From the NCBI GenBank assembly GCA_018692355.1, contig JABHKE010000021.1, positions 1-42,844 on the forward strand: a DNA stretch of 42,844 nt, given 5' to 3'. The notes beneath the pieces were generated by a model. That model saw nothing but the letters and a program-made list of their open reading frames with translations. It ran no database searches and was not told the DNA's origin. Origin of the DNA: Fidelibacterota bacterium. GTDB lineage: Bacteria; Fidelibacterota; Marinisomatia; Marinisomatales; UBA1611. Within the stretch, counting starts at the first letter, position 1, and the number at the start of each line of letters is the position of its first letter. The position numbers were made by a program, and so were the translations under genes. Of this stretch, positions 34,525-42,844 are shown in pieces.

Positions 34525-36138
34525 TTAGTTTAGGGATTCTAAAAATGCATTAGCTTCATTAAAGTGTTTCATAGACTCGATCACCTGATTATCTAACTGC
34601 AATCGGATATTGGCCGCTTCGTCTTTTCCCCAGACAGATCCAGCAATTTCACTTTTAATTCTATTATCGATAAAGTCAGAATTTGTTCTTAAAGAATCTT
34701 GGATTACATCTATAGAATCTTTTTCAAGATGTACCAGAAAATCATCAAATAATTTCTCTGATACTTCCCACGTATCCCTGAATTTTATAAATGAATGAAA
34801 CTCGTTTGGGCGTGTAGATGCAAATTTAGATGCGAAATTAAATATGGGTCGTTTAGCATTTCTTAATACTTTTCCCGTTTCCCCATTAATGGTGTTTTTA
34901 TATGGAATATAAACATCGGGTGTAATGCCGCCACCGCCATAAACAACACGCCCTGCTTTTGTACTGTATTTTGGACGTAATTCTTTCAAGCTATCAATCT
35001 TGGATTCACGGTCCGTTTCATACAATTCTCTATAATAAGCCAAGTCATTCCCATTTTCATAAGGTCGCTGAATCAAGCGCCCAGAAGGGGTATAATATCG
35101 GGCAATAGTCACCCGAACTGCTGCGCCGGAATCCAATGGCAACTGGCGCTGAACAAGGCCTTTTCCAAAACTTGTTTCACCTACAACAAGTCCACGGTCC
35201 AAATCCTGGACTGCACCTGAAACAATTTCACTGGCACTGGCAGATCCTCGATTTATCATAACTATGAGTGAAAAACTATCCCAACCTATTTTTGGATTTG
35301 ATGAAAAGACCTGGTTGGATTCTTTGATTTTTCCTATGGTATAAACCAAGGTATCTGTTGATGTAATAAATTGATCTGATACGGTTGCAGCCTGTTCTAA
35401 AAAACCACCGCTGTTTCCACGAAGGTCAAACAACAGGCGCGTCATACCCTGGGCTTGAAGTTTCTCTAGGGCGGCTTTGACTTCAGTAGTTGTTGTGGCG
35501 GAGAATCGTCGTAGGAAAATATATCCGGTATTTTCGTCGATCATAGTAGCGGCACCCACGCTGTAAATAGGGATATTATCCCGAATAATTGTCACGTCAA
35601 ATGGTTTTTGGGTCCCAATTCGACTGATGGTGACGTCGACCTTGGTGCCTTTTCTTCCGCGCAGTTTTTTGAAGACTTCATCTTTGGTGATCTTATATGC
35701 ATCTTCACCATTGATAGCAATTATTTTATCTCCCGGCATGAGTCCAACATAATCTGATGGACTGTCCGGGACAGGTGATATGACGGTAATAAAACCATCC
35801 AAAATATCAAATTCAATTCCAATACCTTGGAATTTCCCCTTAAAAAGTTCATTTATATTTTCCTGCTCTTTGGCAGGAATGTAGGTGGAGTGAGGATCTA
35901 ATTCTTCCATAAGTCCATGAAAAGCACCATCCATCACTTTATCCATATCAACGGAATCAAAATAAAAATGATTAACATATGAAATGATCTGTTGCAGTAC
36001 ATTGATCTTTTCTCTTAAGACCTTGTAGACATTTTGATTGCTGGAATAAGCTTTTGGAATAAATAGGAAAGCAGCTAGCAAAAACCCCATTGTTGCAGAT
36101 AGAGCTATTGGCCCAATCTGGCGGAAATTTTTAAACAT
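34525..36138 (-). CDS. ctpA: S41 family C-terminal processing peptidase
   Basis: 537 aa exported serine protease. An N-terminal hydrophobic segment (about residues 10-30) precedes a helical part and a PDZ domain (about 100-175: GIGIEFDILDGFITVISPVPDSP, GLMPGDKIIAINGED). The S41 catalytic domain has FDLRGNSGGFLEQA, the catalytic Ser301 in RGSASASEIVSGA and Lys326 in GETSFGKGLVQ, spaced 25 residues apart as in D1P/CtpA. A C-terminal extension of about 130 residues is helical. It cuts periplasmic or membrane proteins near their C-termini. It lies 62 bases upstream of exbB and 18 bases downstream of an outer-membrane-like protein, suggesting one operon. Confidence 0.93.
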   Translation of the reverse strand: MFKNFRQIGPIALSATMGFLLAAFLFIPKAYSSNQNVYKVLREKINVLQQIISYVNHFYFDSVDMDKVMDGAFHGLMEELDPHSTYIPAKEQENINELFKGKFQGIGIEFDILDGFITVISPVPDSPSDYVGLMPGDKIIAINGEDAYKITKDEVFKKLRGRKGTKVDVTISRIGTQKPFDVTIIRDNIPIYSVGAATMIDENTGYIFLRRFSATTTTEVKAALEKLQAQGMTRLLFDLRGNSGGFLEQAATVSDQFITSTDTLVYTIGKIKESNQVFSSNPKIGWDSFSLIVMINRGSASASEIVSGAVQDLDRGLVVGETSFGKGLVQRQLPLDSGAAVRVTIARYYTPSGRLIQRPYENGNDLAYYRELYETDRESKIDSLKELRPKYSTKAGRVVYGGGGITPDVYIPYKNTINGETGKVLRNAKRPIFNFASKFASTRPNEFHSFIKFRDTWEVSEKLFDDFLVHLEKDSIDVIQDSLRTNSDFIDNRIKSEIAGSVWGKDEAANIRLQLDNQVIESMKHFNEANAFLESLN

Positions 36139-36155
36139 TATTTTTTTATTATTTT

Positions 36156-37016
36156 TTATAAACCAATATAAAGCATCGTTCGAAACGATGCACCTTGGAT
36201 CGAAGATGCAGGTGAATCACTAATTTTTGTTCTTCCATTTAATACCCAATTCCCCGCTGGAATAGTTCCTTTATTAAACCCTACACTAATCCGTAATCCT
36301 AATCGTTCTAAAAACTGCCATTTTACTGCAACATATGGTTGAAAATTAAAAAATGTTGCACTTACGTCCCTTAATAAGCCTGGGACAGTTCCCGGTAAAA
36401 TAACTGGATCAGCATAACTATCTGCGTCCACACCATAAAACAATGTTCCTGTACTGTCCATAGTGCCATATGCGTTATCAAATATTGTTCCCCATCTTGG
36501 ATTGCCGCTCTGTTGGTCCACGGCAATGCCTGCCCGCGCTAGGCCCATCAGAGCCCCAGCTGATAATTCAAGATCCTGTAAAAGAGGCATAACGTATTCG
36601 ATAGATGCAGCGCCCATAGAAATTGTGAACTTTGCTTCAATTGTCGGATTAAAAAAATTAGTATAATCTTTAAAATTCTCACCTTCATCTAGGACACCAT
36701 CTTCATCATCATCCTGAAAAATGATAATATCAGGTACTGTACTAATGGATGTGCCTCCAGCCCCAGCATACCCTCCAATACGCCAACGGCCTGTAACATG
36801 AGCAAAGCCTTCACCGCCATGAATCACAAAAGGATCACGGAAATTTTTTGGATTGAGCCCTAGTCCCATTAGGTCTGATGAACCTGGAATTGAATCAAGT
36901 TTAATATACATTGGGCTGTAGCCAATTCCGCCGCCCAGAAAATCTTCTAAGGGATAACTGAATTGTGCCATCAAAAGAGATGAACTCAGTGTAAGAAATA
37001 AAACAATGTTTTTCAT
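36156..37016 (-). CDS. Exported protein, probable outer-membrane beta-barrel
   Basis: 286 aa from ATG 37016, which has a GGAGAAG ribosome binding site and gives a signal peptide MKNIVLFLTLSSSLLMAQ. The mature part is Gly-rich with alternating strands (GGIGYSPMYIKLDS; VTGRWRIGGYAGAGG; AKFTISMGAASIEYVMPL; RLGLRISVGFNKGT) and ends SFRTMLYIGL, consistent with a small barrel. An acidic loop DDDEDGVLDEGENF could bind calcium. It is the first gene of the ctpA-exbB-exbD-exbD-tonB operon. Family not recognised. Confidence 0.6.
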   Translation of the reverse strand: MKNIVLFLTLSSSLLMAQFSYPLEDFLGGGIGYSPMYIKLDSIPGSSDLMGLGLNPKNFRDPFVIHGGEGFAHVTGRWRIGGYAGAGGTSISTVPDIIIFQDDDEDGVLDEGENFKDYTNFFNPTIEAKFTISMGAASIEYVMPLLQDLELSAGALMGLARAGIAVDQQSGNPRWGTIFDNAYGTMDSTGTLFYGVDADSYADPVILPGTVPGLLRDVSATFFNFQPYVAVKWQFLERLGLRISVGFNKGTIPAGNWVLNGRTKISDSPASSIQGASFRTMLYIGL

Positions 37017-37272
37017 GTTGATAGACTTCTCCGCATGGGGCACTATATCAAATTAAGATTCATACTTGAATTTAGAAAGAAAATATAGCCGAAAATTTAA
37101 GAATTAGAATAAATTAGTAATTAGGGGCTTTTTCTTGTAAAAAGACCCACATCATCCTATATTTTTTGAAGAGTAAACGAGGTAAGGGAGATCAAAACGT
37201 GATTTGCCTCCCAAATAACTACATCCAATTTTGGTTTTAACCATGAGGTTAAGTACGTTCACAAGAGATAAA
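37017..37272. other. Divergent intergenic region with imperfect stem-loop
   Basis: 256 bases between the divergent operons. An imperfect hairpin (GGGCTTTTT at 37125-37133 against AAAAAGACCC at about 37139-37148) is present. No clear promoter boxes are recognised. Confidence 0.3.
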
Positions 37273-39831
37273 ATGCGGTTCTTGCAAGGAATATTGATTG
37301 GGATCTTGCTCCTGTCTGGTCTCACAGGCAAGGGGGATTTCCACGTCCATGGGTCATATGACCTGGATAAGGATGGGCATGAGGAAACGCTCATCCTAAA
37401 CGCCCGTGCGTCGTCGGCGATTTGGGTAGAGATTGCAAAATCATCCGCTATAGACACCCTTTGGTCATTTACACTGCCCCAGGGGCAAATATTCAATGAT
37501 GCAGAAATTGTGGATATCGATGGTGATGGTTACTATGATATGGTAGCTGTGGTTGACCTGTTTCCTTCTATTAAAAATCAAGCATGGCTTTATGTGTTCC
37601 CCGGCAATGCCGACGGATTTGCGCACGATCCATTAGTTTTAAGCACTGAATCCCTGGGATTCAATATCGTCCGACCTTCAAACCTGTCATTGGTTCCAGG
37701 AGGATCTCCACAATTATCTGTGGCTTTTGGTGCAACCTTGCGCCAGAGCATGGTCTTTGATATTGATATATCAGACAATGATATTTCTCTTATGAACGTT
37801 CAGATGCTCATAGCACCGATTATCAGTAATGGTTATGGTTTGGTTTATACAGGTGGGTTTACCAGCAATGGAAGACAATATATAGCGACTCTTTCCCCGG
37901 AACGCAATCAGCTCAAAACAGCTATTTTTGATGTAGGACAAAATTTTAAATTGATTCAATCGTCATTAATTCAATTGGGTCATGTACAACATCTCCTTGG
38001 GGCGGACATCCAAGAATTTCGATCAAAGCGATCAAATAAAAACGGTTTATTGGTTCCATTTGGCTCCAATGATGTTTTTCTTTTGGAAGTTGACAGTGAA
38101 GAGACAAAACTTTTTAATACCAGCCTTTCTGGAAAAAGTGCTTTCCCGATTTTAGATAAAAATGGCCAACCCAATATTGGTGATATACTTAGTAAAAGGC
38201 GGGATGCCGAAGTGTACACTGCACAACCAATCCTATCTCATAATCTTCCTTCTTCCCGTATAGAAAAAGAGCAACTATCCCCACCCCCACCCCCATTGAT
38301 TGATGAAGCTGCAACACTTAAACCTGTTGCTATGTACAATGATCAAGATTTGACCAGTCTCCCCGATGGTCAAAACGAAGTTTATGGTACCATCAATGAC
38401 AAAGTGGATAATCAGGTGAAATATGACTCTTTAGCTCCAACACTTGGGGATTTTCTGGCAAGCGTAAAAAAGGACAAACCTGAAGGTTCATCAGATATTA
38501 AAAGGGTTGCTGTTCCGAATATGAACAAGGAAATGGAAAGTGTCACATGGGCAGATGAAGCCGGGTTCACGCAGGTGAACCTTGGAGAGTATATTTCCAA
38601 AGAGACAGAAAACGATTCTGTCCAATCACCAATTCCAGAAAAAGATAAAGGTCTTTCCACTTTTACAAAAACAGTGCAAGAAGCGTTAATTCCTACTATT
38701 GTGAATATTGACACTACATTAGATATGCAGTCTGAAAATGAGATTGATCTATACTATGTGCTGGCTATGACACCTGCATCAGATACAAAGGATAGGTATA
38801 TTTTTGATGGCGAAGCTCCTTTTGGGGTTTCAGTCAATCAAGTTCCTCCCATGGGGAAAGCGACTCATTTTCAACACGGCATTTCTGCGAACTTGGCAAA
38901 CTTGAAACGGGGCGAATCTTATGATTTTGCTTATTCATTGCGTGATGCGCGGTTAGATAGTATCACAACGCTGACCATGGTCCACGATATGCAGACCAAT
39001 GTCGTTTTTATGTCCATTTCCCCCACGCAAGATTCTTTATCCCAATCTTACCAGCCGGAAGCATTCGATCCAAAGTTATTTGAATTCCCAAATTATTTCT
39101 TTGAGGGGTTTCCCACTTCATTGGATATGGATTTCACAGATAAGTTAATTAGGTTTTCATTTGATGGTGTGGAGGACTCTACCTATCAGGGAATATATCT
39201 TTCTTCAACAACACCATCTACTCCTTCCCAATCTCTGGCTGTTTTTATGGATGATGGGACCCTCCAAGCAGTTAGAGGCGAAGTGATAGTACGAGCCAAC
39301 GGCTCCAAAAAGGTGACGACAGAATTTGATCTGGTTGGTACGGTCGAACCTGCGGTTATGTTTTCCCGGTTGATTCAGGAATTATTTCCAGATGAATTGA
39401 AAATAAAACTTCTTCAGGGTGCATCATTGGAAGAACCTTTATTTGGTCCGGCGGGCAAACTACCTAAAATCACGCGGGAGCCTCGTTTACCCGATGCTGA
39501 GCCCGATCAAATGAATCCTGAAATTCCTGTAGAACCAAAACAAAGCAATGTGCCTGAAGAGCTAGAAATTTCTACAGAGGATCAATCTATTACTGAATCT
39601 AAAACGTCGGAAACACAGGAAGATGAAATTGGACCTGCAGTATTAGAAGTGGAAAAACTGAAATCGGATTCCCTATCAACACCCACAGATTCACTCAAAT
39701 TGGAGTCTCGGAAAGAAACGCCTACACCCATTGAAGAAGAGACCCCTGCACAACCAGAAGAATCTCAACCCGATAATGAATCAGAAAAAGAAAAAACAGA
39801 AGTTGAAGAAAATGACGGGAGTGATGCGTAG
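37273..39831 (+). CDS. Secreted FG-GAP/VCBS-repeat protein with acidic proline-rich C-terminus
   Basis: 852 aa from ATG 37273, which gives a signal peptide MRFLQGILIGILLLSGLTG; ATG 37243 is an alternative. The N-terminal half has FG-GAP/VCBS calcium loops (SYDLDKDGHEE; EIVDIDGDGYYD) typical of beta-propeller surface proteins. The central part is less structured, with a proline patch (LSPPPPPLIDE at about 38277-38305). A folded stretch follows (about 38740-39440), then a disordered tail rich in Glu, Pro, Ser and Thr to the C-terminus. It starts a run with the next gene, whose N-terminus has the same architecture. Function unknown; probably a surface or periplasmic structural protein. Confidence 0.65.
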   Translation: MRFLQGILIGILLLSGLTGKGDFHVHGSYDLDKDGHEETLILNARASSAIWVEIAKSSAIDTLWSFTLPQGQIFNDAEIVDIDGDGYYDMVAVVDLFPSIKNQAWLYVFPGNADGFAHDPLVLSTESLGFNIVRPSNLSLVPGGSPQLSVAFGATLRQSMVFDIDISDNDISLMNVQMLIAPIISNGYGLVYTGGFTSNGRQYIATLSPERNQLKTAIFDVGQNFKLIQSSLIQLGHVQHLLGADIQEFRSKRSNKNGLLVPFGSNDVFLLEVDSEETKLFNTSLSGKSAFPILDKNGQPNIGDILSKRRDAEVYTAQPILSHNLPSSRIEKEQLSPPPPPLIDEAATLKPVAMYNDQDLTSLPDGQNEVYGTINDKVDNQVKYDSLAPTLGDFLASVKKDKPEGSSDIKRVAVPNMNKEMESVTWADEAGFTQVNLGEYISKETENDSVQSPIPEKDKGLSTFTKTVQEALIPTIVNIDTTLDMQSENEIDLYYVLAMTPASDTKDRYIFDGEAPFGVSVNQVPPMGKATHFQHGISANLANLKRGESYDFAYSLRDARLDSITTLTMVHDMQTNVVFMSISPTQDSLSQSYQPEAFDPKLFEFPNYFFEGFPTSLDMDFTDKLIRFSFDGVEDSTYQGIYLSSTTPSTPSQSLAVFMDDGTLQAVRGEVIVRANGSKKVTTEFDLVGTVEPAVMFSRLIQELFPDELKIKLLQGASLEEPLFGPAGKLPKITREPRLPDAEPDQMNPEIPVEPKQSNVPEELEISTEDQSITESKTSETQEDEIGPAVLEVEKLKSDSLSTPTDSLKLESRKETPTPIEEETPAQPEESQPDNESEKEKTEVEENDGSDA

Positions 39832-39839
39832 GTAGTTCA

Positions 39840-42800
39840 ATGGATCTATCTCACACAGTACGAAAAATACTAGGTGTCCTGACCCTTGGCCTCGGCATTT
39901 CTTTTGGCCAGAAGATTGTTCATATGAACGGAACCTACGATCTGGATGGAGATGCACAGTTAGAGTTCATTGCTTTGGAATTAGATCCAAATGAGGATGT
40001 GTTTCCAACTGCTGTTAGGTATTATGAAATTGATGCAGATGGCTATCAAACTTTGATTTGGGAATTCACACCGCCATTAGCATTGGAGGGTCAATTCGTG
40101 GATGCACAAATTGGCGATATGGATGGCGATGGCTCCCCAGAATTAGTTTTGGTTATGAACTTATCTCGTTTTGGCGATAATGCAACTCCTCATGTATTTG
40201 TGGCAACTTATTCTTGGGATGGCGCTTATTTTTCAGAATTACCTTCAGCAACTTTAGACGTGGGGAAAGAGAATCGATCCCTTCGTTGCAATAATTTTCA
40301 ATTATTGGATCAGGATGCAGATGGAGATCAGGAACTGGTTTTAGCCTTGGGTAGCCCGTTTCGTGGGTTTGCCATAGTGAATGCTTCGCCATCCGGTTTA
40401 TCTCTCACAAAAAAAGTGCGTCCGAATGAATTGCTAGTGGGTTCCGGATTACTTTATGTTGGTGTTGTGGATTATGATGGTGACGGCTACGATGATGTAT
40501 TAGCACTCAGTCCTGAAGGACACACCATCAAGGCACAGCCATTTTATAATATCGGAGGTGTTTTTGATTCGGGGCACTTGGTTCGAAAAAAGATTGATGG
40601 CTTGAGCGGAATTTTGCCTTACTCCATCGAATTAACGGACTGGGATGCAGATGGTTTTTTTGATGTAATCGTTCCTTTCAATTCCGGTGATATTGCTGCT
40701 TTTACACTGACGCCTGCAACACTGGTTATTGATGAAGTCCCAGTAAATCCAGGTCCCTTATCTCAGGTTGCACTAGAAGATTTTAATCAGGATACTTATC
40801 AAGATATGTTAATGCTGTCGTCTGATATTAATGCCCTAACATTAGTTTCAGGTAAAGATAGTGGCGTGGAAGGTGTTGAAAATGCCATGAGGCATATCCC
40901 TTCAGAAATGCAGGTTTTTGCTATGGTTCCCATGAGTAAAGCAGGTCAATATACTGGAAATGTGTTGGTATCCGGGTGGGACGGAAAAGAGAATTCCACT
41001 TATATTATTCAATTGGGCAAAATCTCTGATCGATTGGATCAAGGTTATTTGATCACATCTGATTTTATTTCAAACCGTTTACCGGATTTATTGTCCAATG
41101 TCCAGGATGATGAGCCAGCAATACCTGAAGTATATATTGAGGTACTACCTGATGATAAAGAACCATTGCTACCTCAGCAGTCAGAAAAAATTATCACAGA
41201 TCTTGGACAATCACCCGGTAGTTATATTCCCAACACACTTACACCAGAACAAAAGGAAGGGAAAGTCTTAAGAGAGCAACCCAAGGCCTCCATACCGAAA
41301 ATAATTGCCCGAACATTGGAGCAGCCCAAAAGACCGAGACCAAAAGAAACAGTGGGAGAACGTCTCCCAAAACATATTCTTCCCCGTTATGTGCTGACTC
41401 CTGGTCAGCCATTTTTGTACGATATTCCTAAAGACAGCACGGATGAATTTTATAGTTTCCGATGGGAAAATTCGCCGCCGAAAGGCATGTACTTTCTTTA
41501 TGAAAGTAAATCTATAAATTGGGTCCCCACAGAGAAACAATTAGATGCTTTCCCAATCTCCTATCTGGCGCGGATGAAGGTGGATGAGATTGTAGAGTCT
41601 ACCACCGCATCTACAGAAGATGAGCAAGTTTATAAAACCGTCCCCGTGTTAGAGAGCCGTGACGAAAGTCTATGGATATATGTAAATGACCCACCAAGAT
41701 TTTTAACTCAGCCTACTATCACAGAATTTATAGCAGGCTCAACCTTCAGGTATGAGCCCATTGTTCAGGATCGAAATAAAGATGCTACACTTCGTTATGA
41801 ATTGGAAGTGGCTCCGGCAGGAATGACCTTTGAAAATGGCGTCTTATCTTGGAAAACGGATAGTGCCCATGTAGAAATTTATGATGTTCGATTGGTTGTA
41901 ACAGATGGCTTTGAAAGAACAGCTCAGGAGTTCCAACTTTTTTCCAGGGCAGGTGTAAAAATACTTTCTAAGGCATCTGTAAATGCATCTGTTGGAAATC
42001 CATATAATTATAGTGTTAAGGCTTGGCGCCAACGCCCAGATGAAAAGATCAAGTATAAATTATTTTATGGTCCTGATGGGATGAGAATGGATCCTGCTGG
42101 TACCATTTCATGGACGCCTAATCCGGTGCAGGTTGATACTGCAAAATATGCCATTGTGGTGAGCCATGGTGTGGCAACTGATACACAATATGTAGATCTT
42201 TTTGTCAATCATCCACCAATTATAAAATCGTTACCAAGTCCCATGAACAAGGTTAATGTGGGCGGAATTTGGGATTTTGAGTTGGAAATAGAAGATCCTA
42301 ACAAGAGTGATCAATTAGTTTATACAGCCCATGAGTTGCCTCAAGGTATGCGTATGGATCCACATACGGGTCGCCTGAGATGGGAACCAACCATGAATGA
42401 ATTGGACTTTCATACTTTAAAGATTGAAATATCGGATGGACATGAATCTCGAATGATTGAATCTGACTTTTTTGTTAATGCACCGATACAGATTGTTTCG
42501 GTTCCAACCATGTCTGCTACGGTTGGCGATGAATACTCTTATCGCATCATGGTGAATGATAAAAATAAAGGTTCTCTCCTGCCATTTAATCGTGTGGTGA
42601 AAGTAGAAAATATTTCTGCCATTCGTATGTATTCCATCAACATAACCGATGATGTTTCGCTATCAAATGTAGATAGGTTCTTGGGTGATTGGCATAATGC
42701 TGATGCTATCTATTACGTGGATCCAAAATATCCAGCCGATTCACTTGTCTCCAGGCTTAACATGAAAAAATATACTCACTCCGTTTTCTTTGAAGATGAT

Positions 42801-42844
42801 AGGTTGTGGGTGATTTTGGAAACGATTGATGGCCGTACTATTAA
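39840..42844 (+). CDS. Secreted FG-GAP and Ig-like repeat protein (partial, runs off the right edge)
   Basis: The frame is open from ATG 39840 to the window end (1001 codons, no stop). The signal peptide is KILGVLTLGLGISFGQ. Residues about 25-320 hold FG-GAP calcium loops: DLDGDAQLE, DMDGDGSPE, DQDADGDQE, DYDGDGYDD and DWDADGFFD. A Pro/Glu-rich spacer follows (about 420-510). Then come several putative-Ig (He_PIG-like) modules with repeating signatures such as PPRFLTQPTITEFIAGSTF, GMTFENGVLSWKTD, GMRMDPAGTISWTPN and GMRMDPHTGRLRWEPT. The gene begins 8 bases after the preceding stop codon. Its N-terminal region parallels the upstream protein, so the two look like a tandem paralogous pair. The C-terminus, and any sorting or barrel domain, is outside the window. 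Confidence 0.75.
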   Translation, partial: MDLSHTVRKILGVLTLGLGISFGQKIVHMNGTYDLDGDAQLEFIALELDPNEDVFPTAVRYYEIDADGYQTLIWEFTPPLALEGQFVDAQIGDMDGDGSPELVLVMNLSRFGDNATPHVFVATYSWDGAYFSELPSATLDVGKENRSLRCNNFQLLDQDADGDQELVLALGSPFRGFAIVNASPSGLSLTKKVRPNELLVGSGLLYVGVVDYDGDGYDDVLALSPEGHTIKAQPFYNIGGVFDSGHLVRKKIDGLSGILPYSIELTDWDADGFFDVIVPFNSGDIAAFTLTPATLVIDEVPVNPGPLSQVALEDFNQDTYQDMLMLSSDINALTLVSGKDSGVEGVENAMRHIPSEMQVFAMVPMSKAGQYTGNVLVSGWDGKENSTYIIQLGKISDRLDQGYLITSDFISNRLPDLLSNVQDDEPAIPEVYIEVLPDDKEPLLPQQSEKIITDLGQSPGSYIPNTLTPEQKEGKVLREQPKASIPKIIARTLEQPKRPRPKETVGERLPKHILPRYVLTPGQPFLYDIPKDSTDEFYSFRWENSPPKGMYFLYESKSINWVPTEKQLDAFPISYLARMKVDEIVESTTASTEDEQVYKTVPVLESRDESLWIYVNDPPRFLTQPTITEFIAGSTFRYEPIVQDRNKDATLRYELEVAPAGMTFENGVLSWKTDSAHVEIYDVRLVVTDGFERTAQEFQLFSRAGVKILSKASVNASVGNPYNYSVKAWRQRPDEKIKYKLFYGPDGMRMDPAGTISWTPNPVQVDTAKYAIVVSHGVATDTQYVDLFVNHPPIIKSLPSPMNKVNVGGIWDFELEIEDPNKSDQLVYTAHELPQGMRMDPHTGRLRWEPTMNELDFHTLKIEISDGHESRMIESDFFVNAPIQIVSVPTMSATVGDEYSYRIMVNDKNKGSLLPFNRVVKVENISAIRMYSINITDDVSLSNVDRFLGDWHNADAIYYVDPKYPADSLVSRLNMKKYTHSVFFEDDRLWVILETIDGRTI

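Overview
The window is an AT-rich bacterial chromosome segment from a Gram-negative, outer-membrane organism. It is rich in lipoproteins, beta-barrel-like proteins ending in Phe, cadherin/Ig-like domains, FG-GAP/VCBS calcium loops and MORN-like repeats. A Bacteroidota-type three-subunit succinate dehydrogenase, a GCS2-family glutamate-cysteine ligase, PPDK, a class III cyclase fused to TolB-like and TPR regions, and an exbB-exbD-exbD-tonB set point to the FCB superphylum. My best guess is a marine lineage such as Candidatus Neomarinimicrobiota (SAR406). This is inferred from gene content; there is no rRNA, and I found no tRNA or CRISPR array.

Layout. At 1-210 is one end of an IS30-family element (start of the transposase, minus strand). 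At 213-2786 (minus) is a three-gene glycosylation cluster: a GT2 glycosyltransferase, a GT-C-like polytopic membrane protein and a small membrane-anchored protein. At 3051-4838 (plus) an Old Yellow Enzyme-family oxidoreductase is followed by a methyltransferase with an N-terminal Cys cluster. At 5089-6828 is the cyclase/TolB-like/TPR protein. At 7086-14716 (plus) is a tightly packed five-gene operon: an Ig/cadherin lipoprotein, a GldL-like two-helix membrane protein, a GldM-like single-pass periplasmic protein, an SHD1-like/beta-rich secreted protein and a cadherin/beta-barrel protein. This is the most interesting part of the window. At 14919-15857 is a Spy/CpxP-like lipoprotein.

At 16001-24858 (minus) are four repeat-rich envelope proteins (a MORN lipoprotein, a 1004-residue MORN protein, a protein with an ordered solenoid-like repeat, and a YD-like protein), with pyruvate phosphate dikinase in their midst. 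At 25198-28903 (plus) are an AMIN-like/PEGA envelope protein, a glutamate-cysteine ligase and a small membrane protein. At 28983-32322 is sdhCAB. A perfect bidirectional terminator (32341-32386) separates it from the convergent minus-strand operon (37016 down to 32407): outer-membrane-like protein, ctpA, exbB, exbD, exbD, tonB. From 37273 to the right edge (plus) are two adjacent paralogous secreted FG-GAP proteins; the second is open through the window end.

How they may work together. Two proton-motive-force motor families occur here: the standard ExbB/ExbD/TonB set, and a GldL/GldM-like pair whose neighbours are surface adhesin-like and barrel-like proteins rather than the known type IX secretion partners. 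The gene order lipoprotein-L-M-secreted protein echoes gldKLMN. I infer, but cannot prove, a GldLM-type rotary motor coupled to a cadherin-domain outer-membrane apparatus (secretion, adhesion or surface movement).
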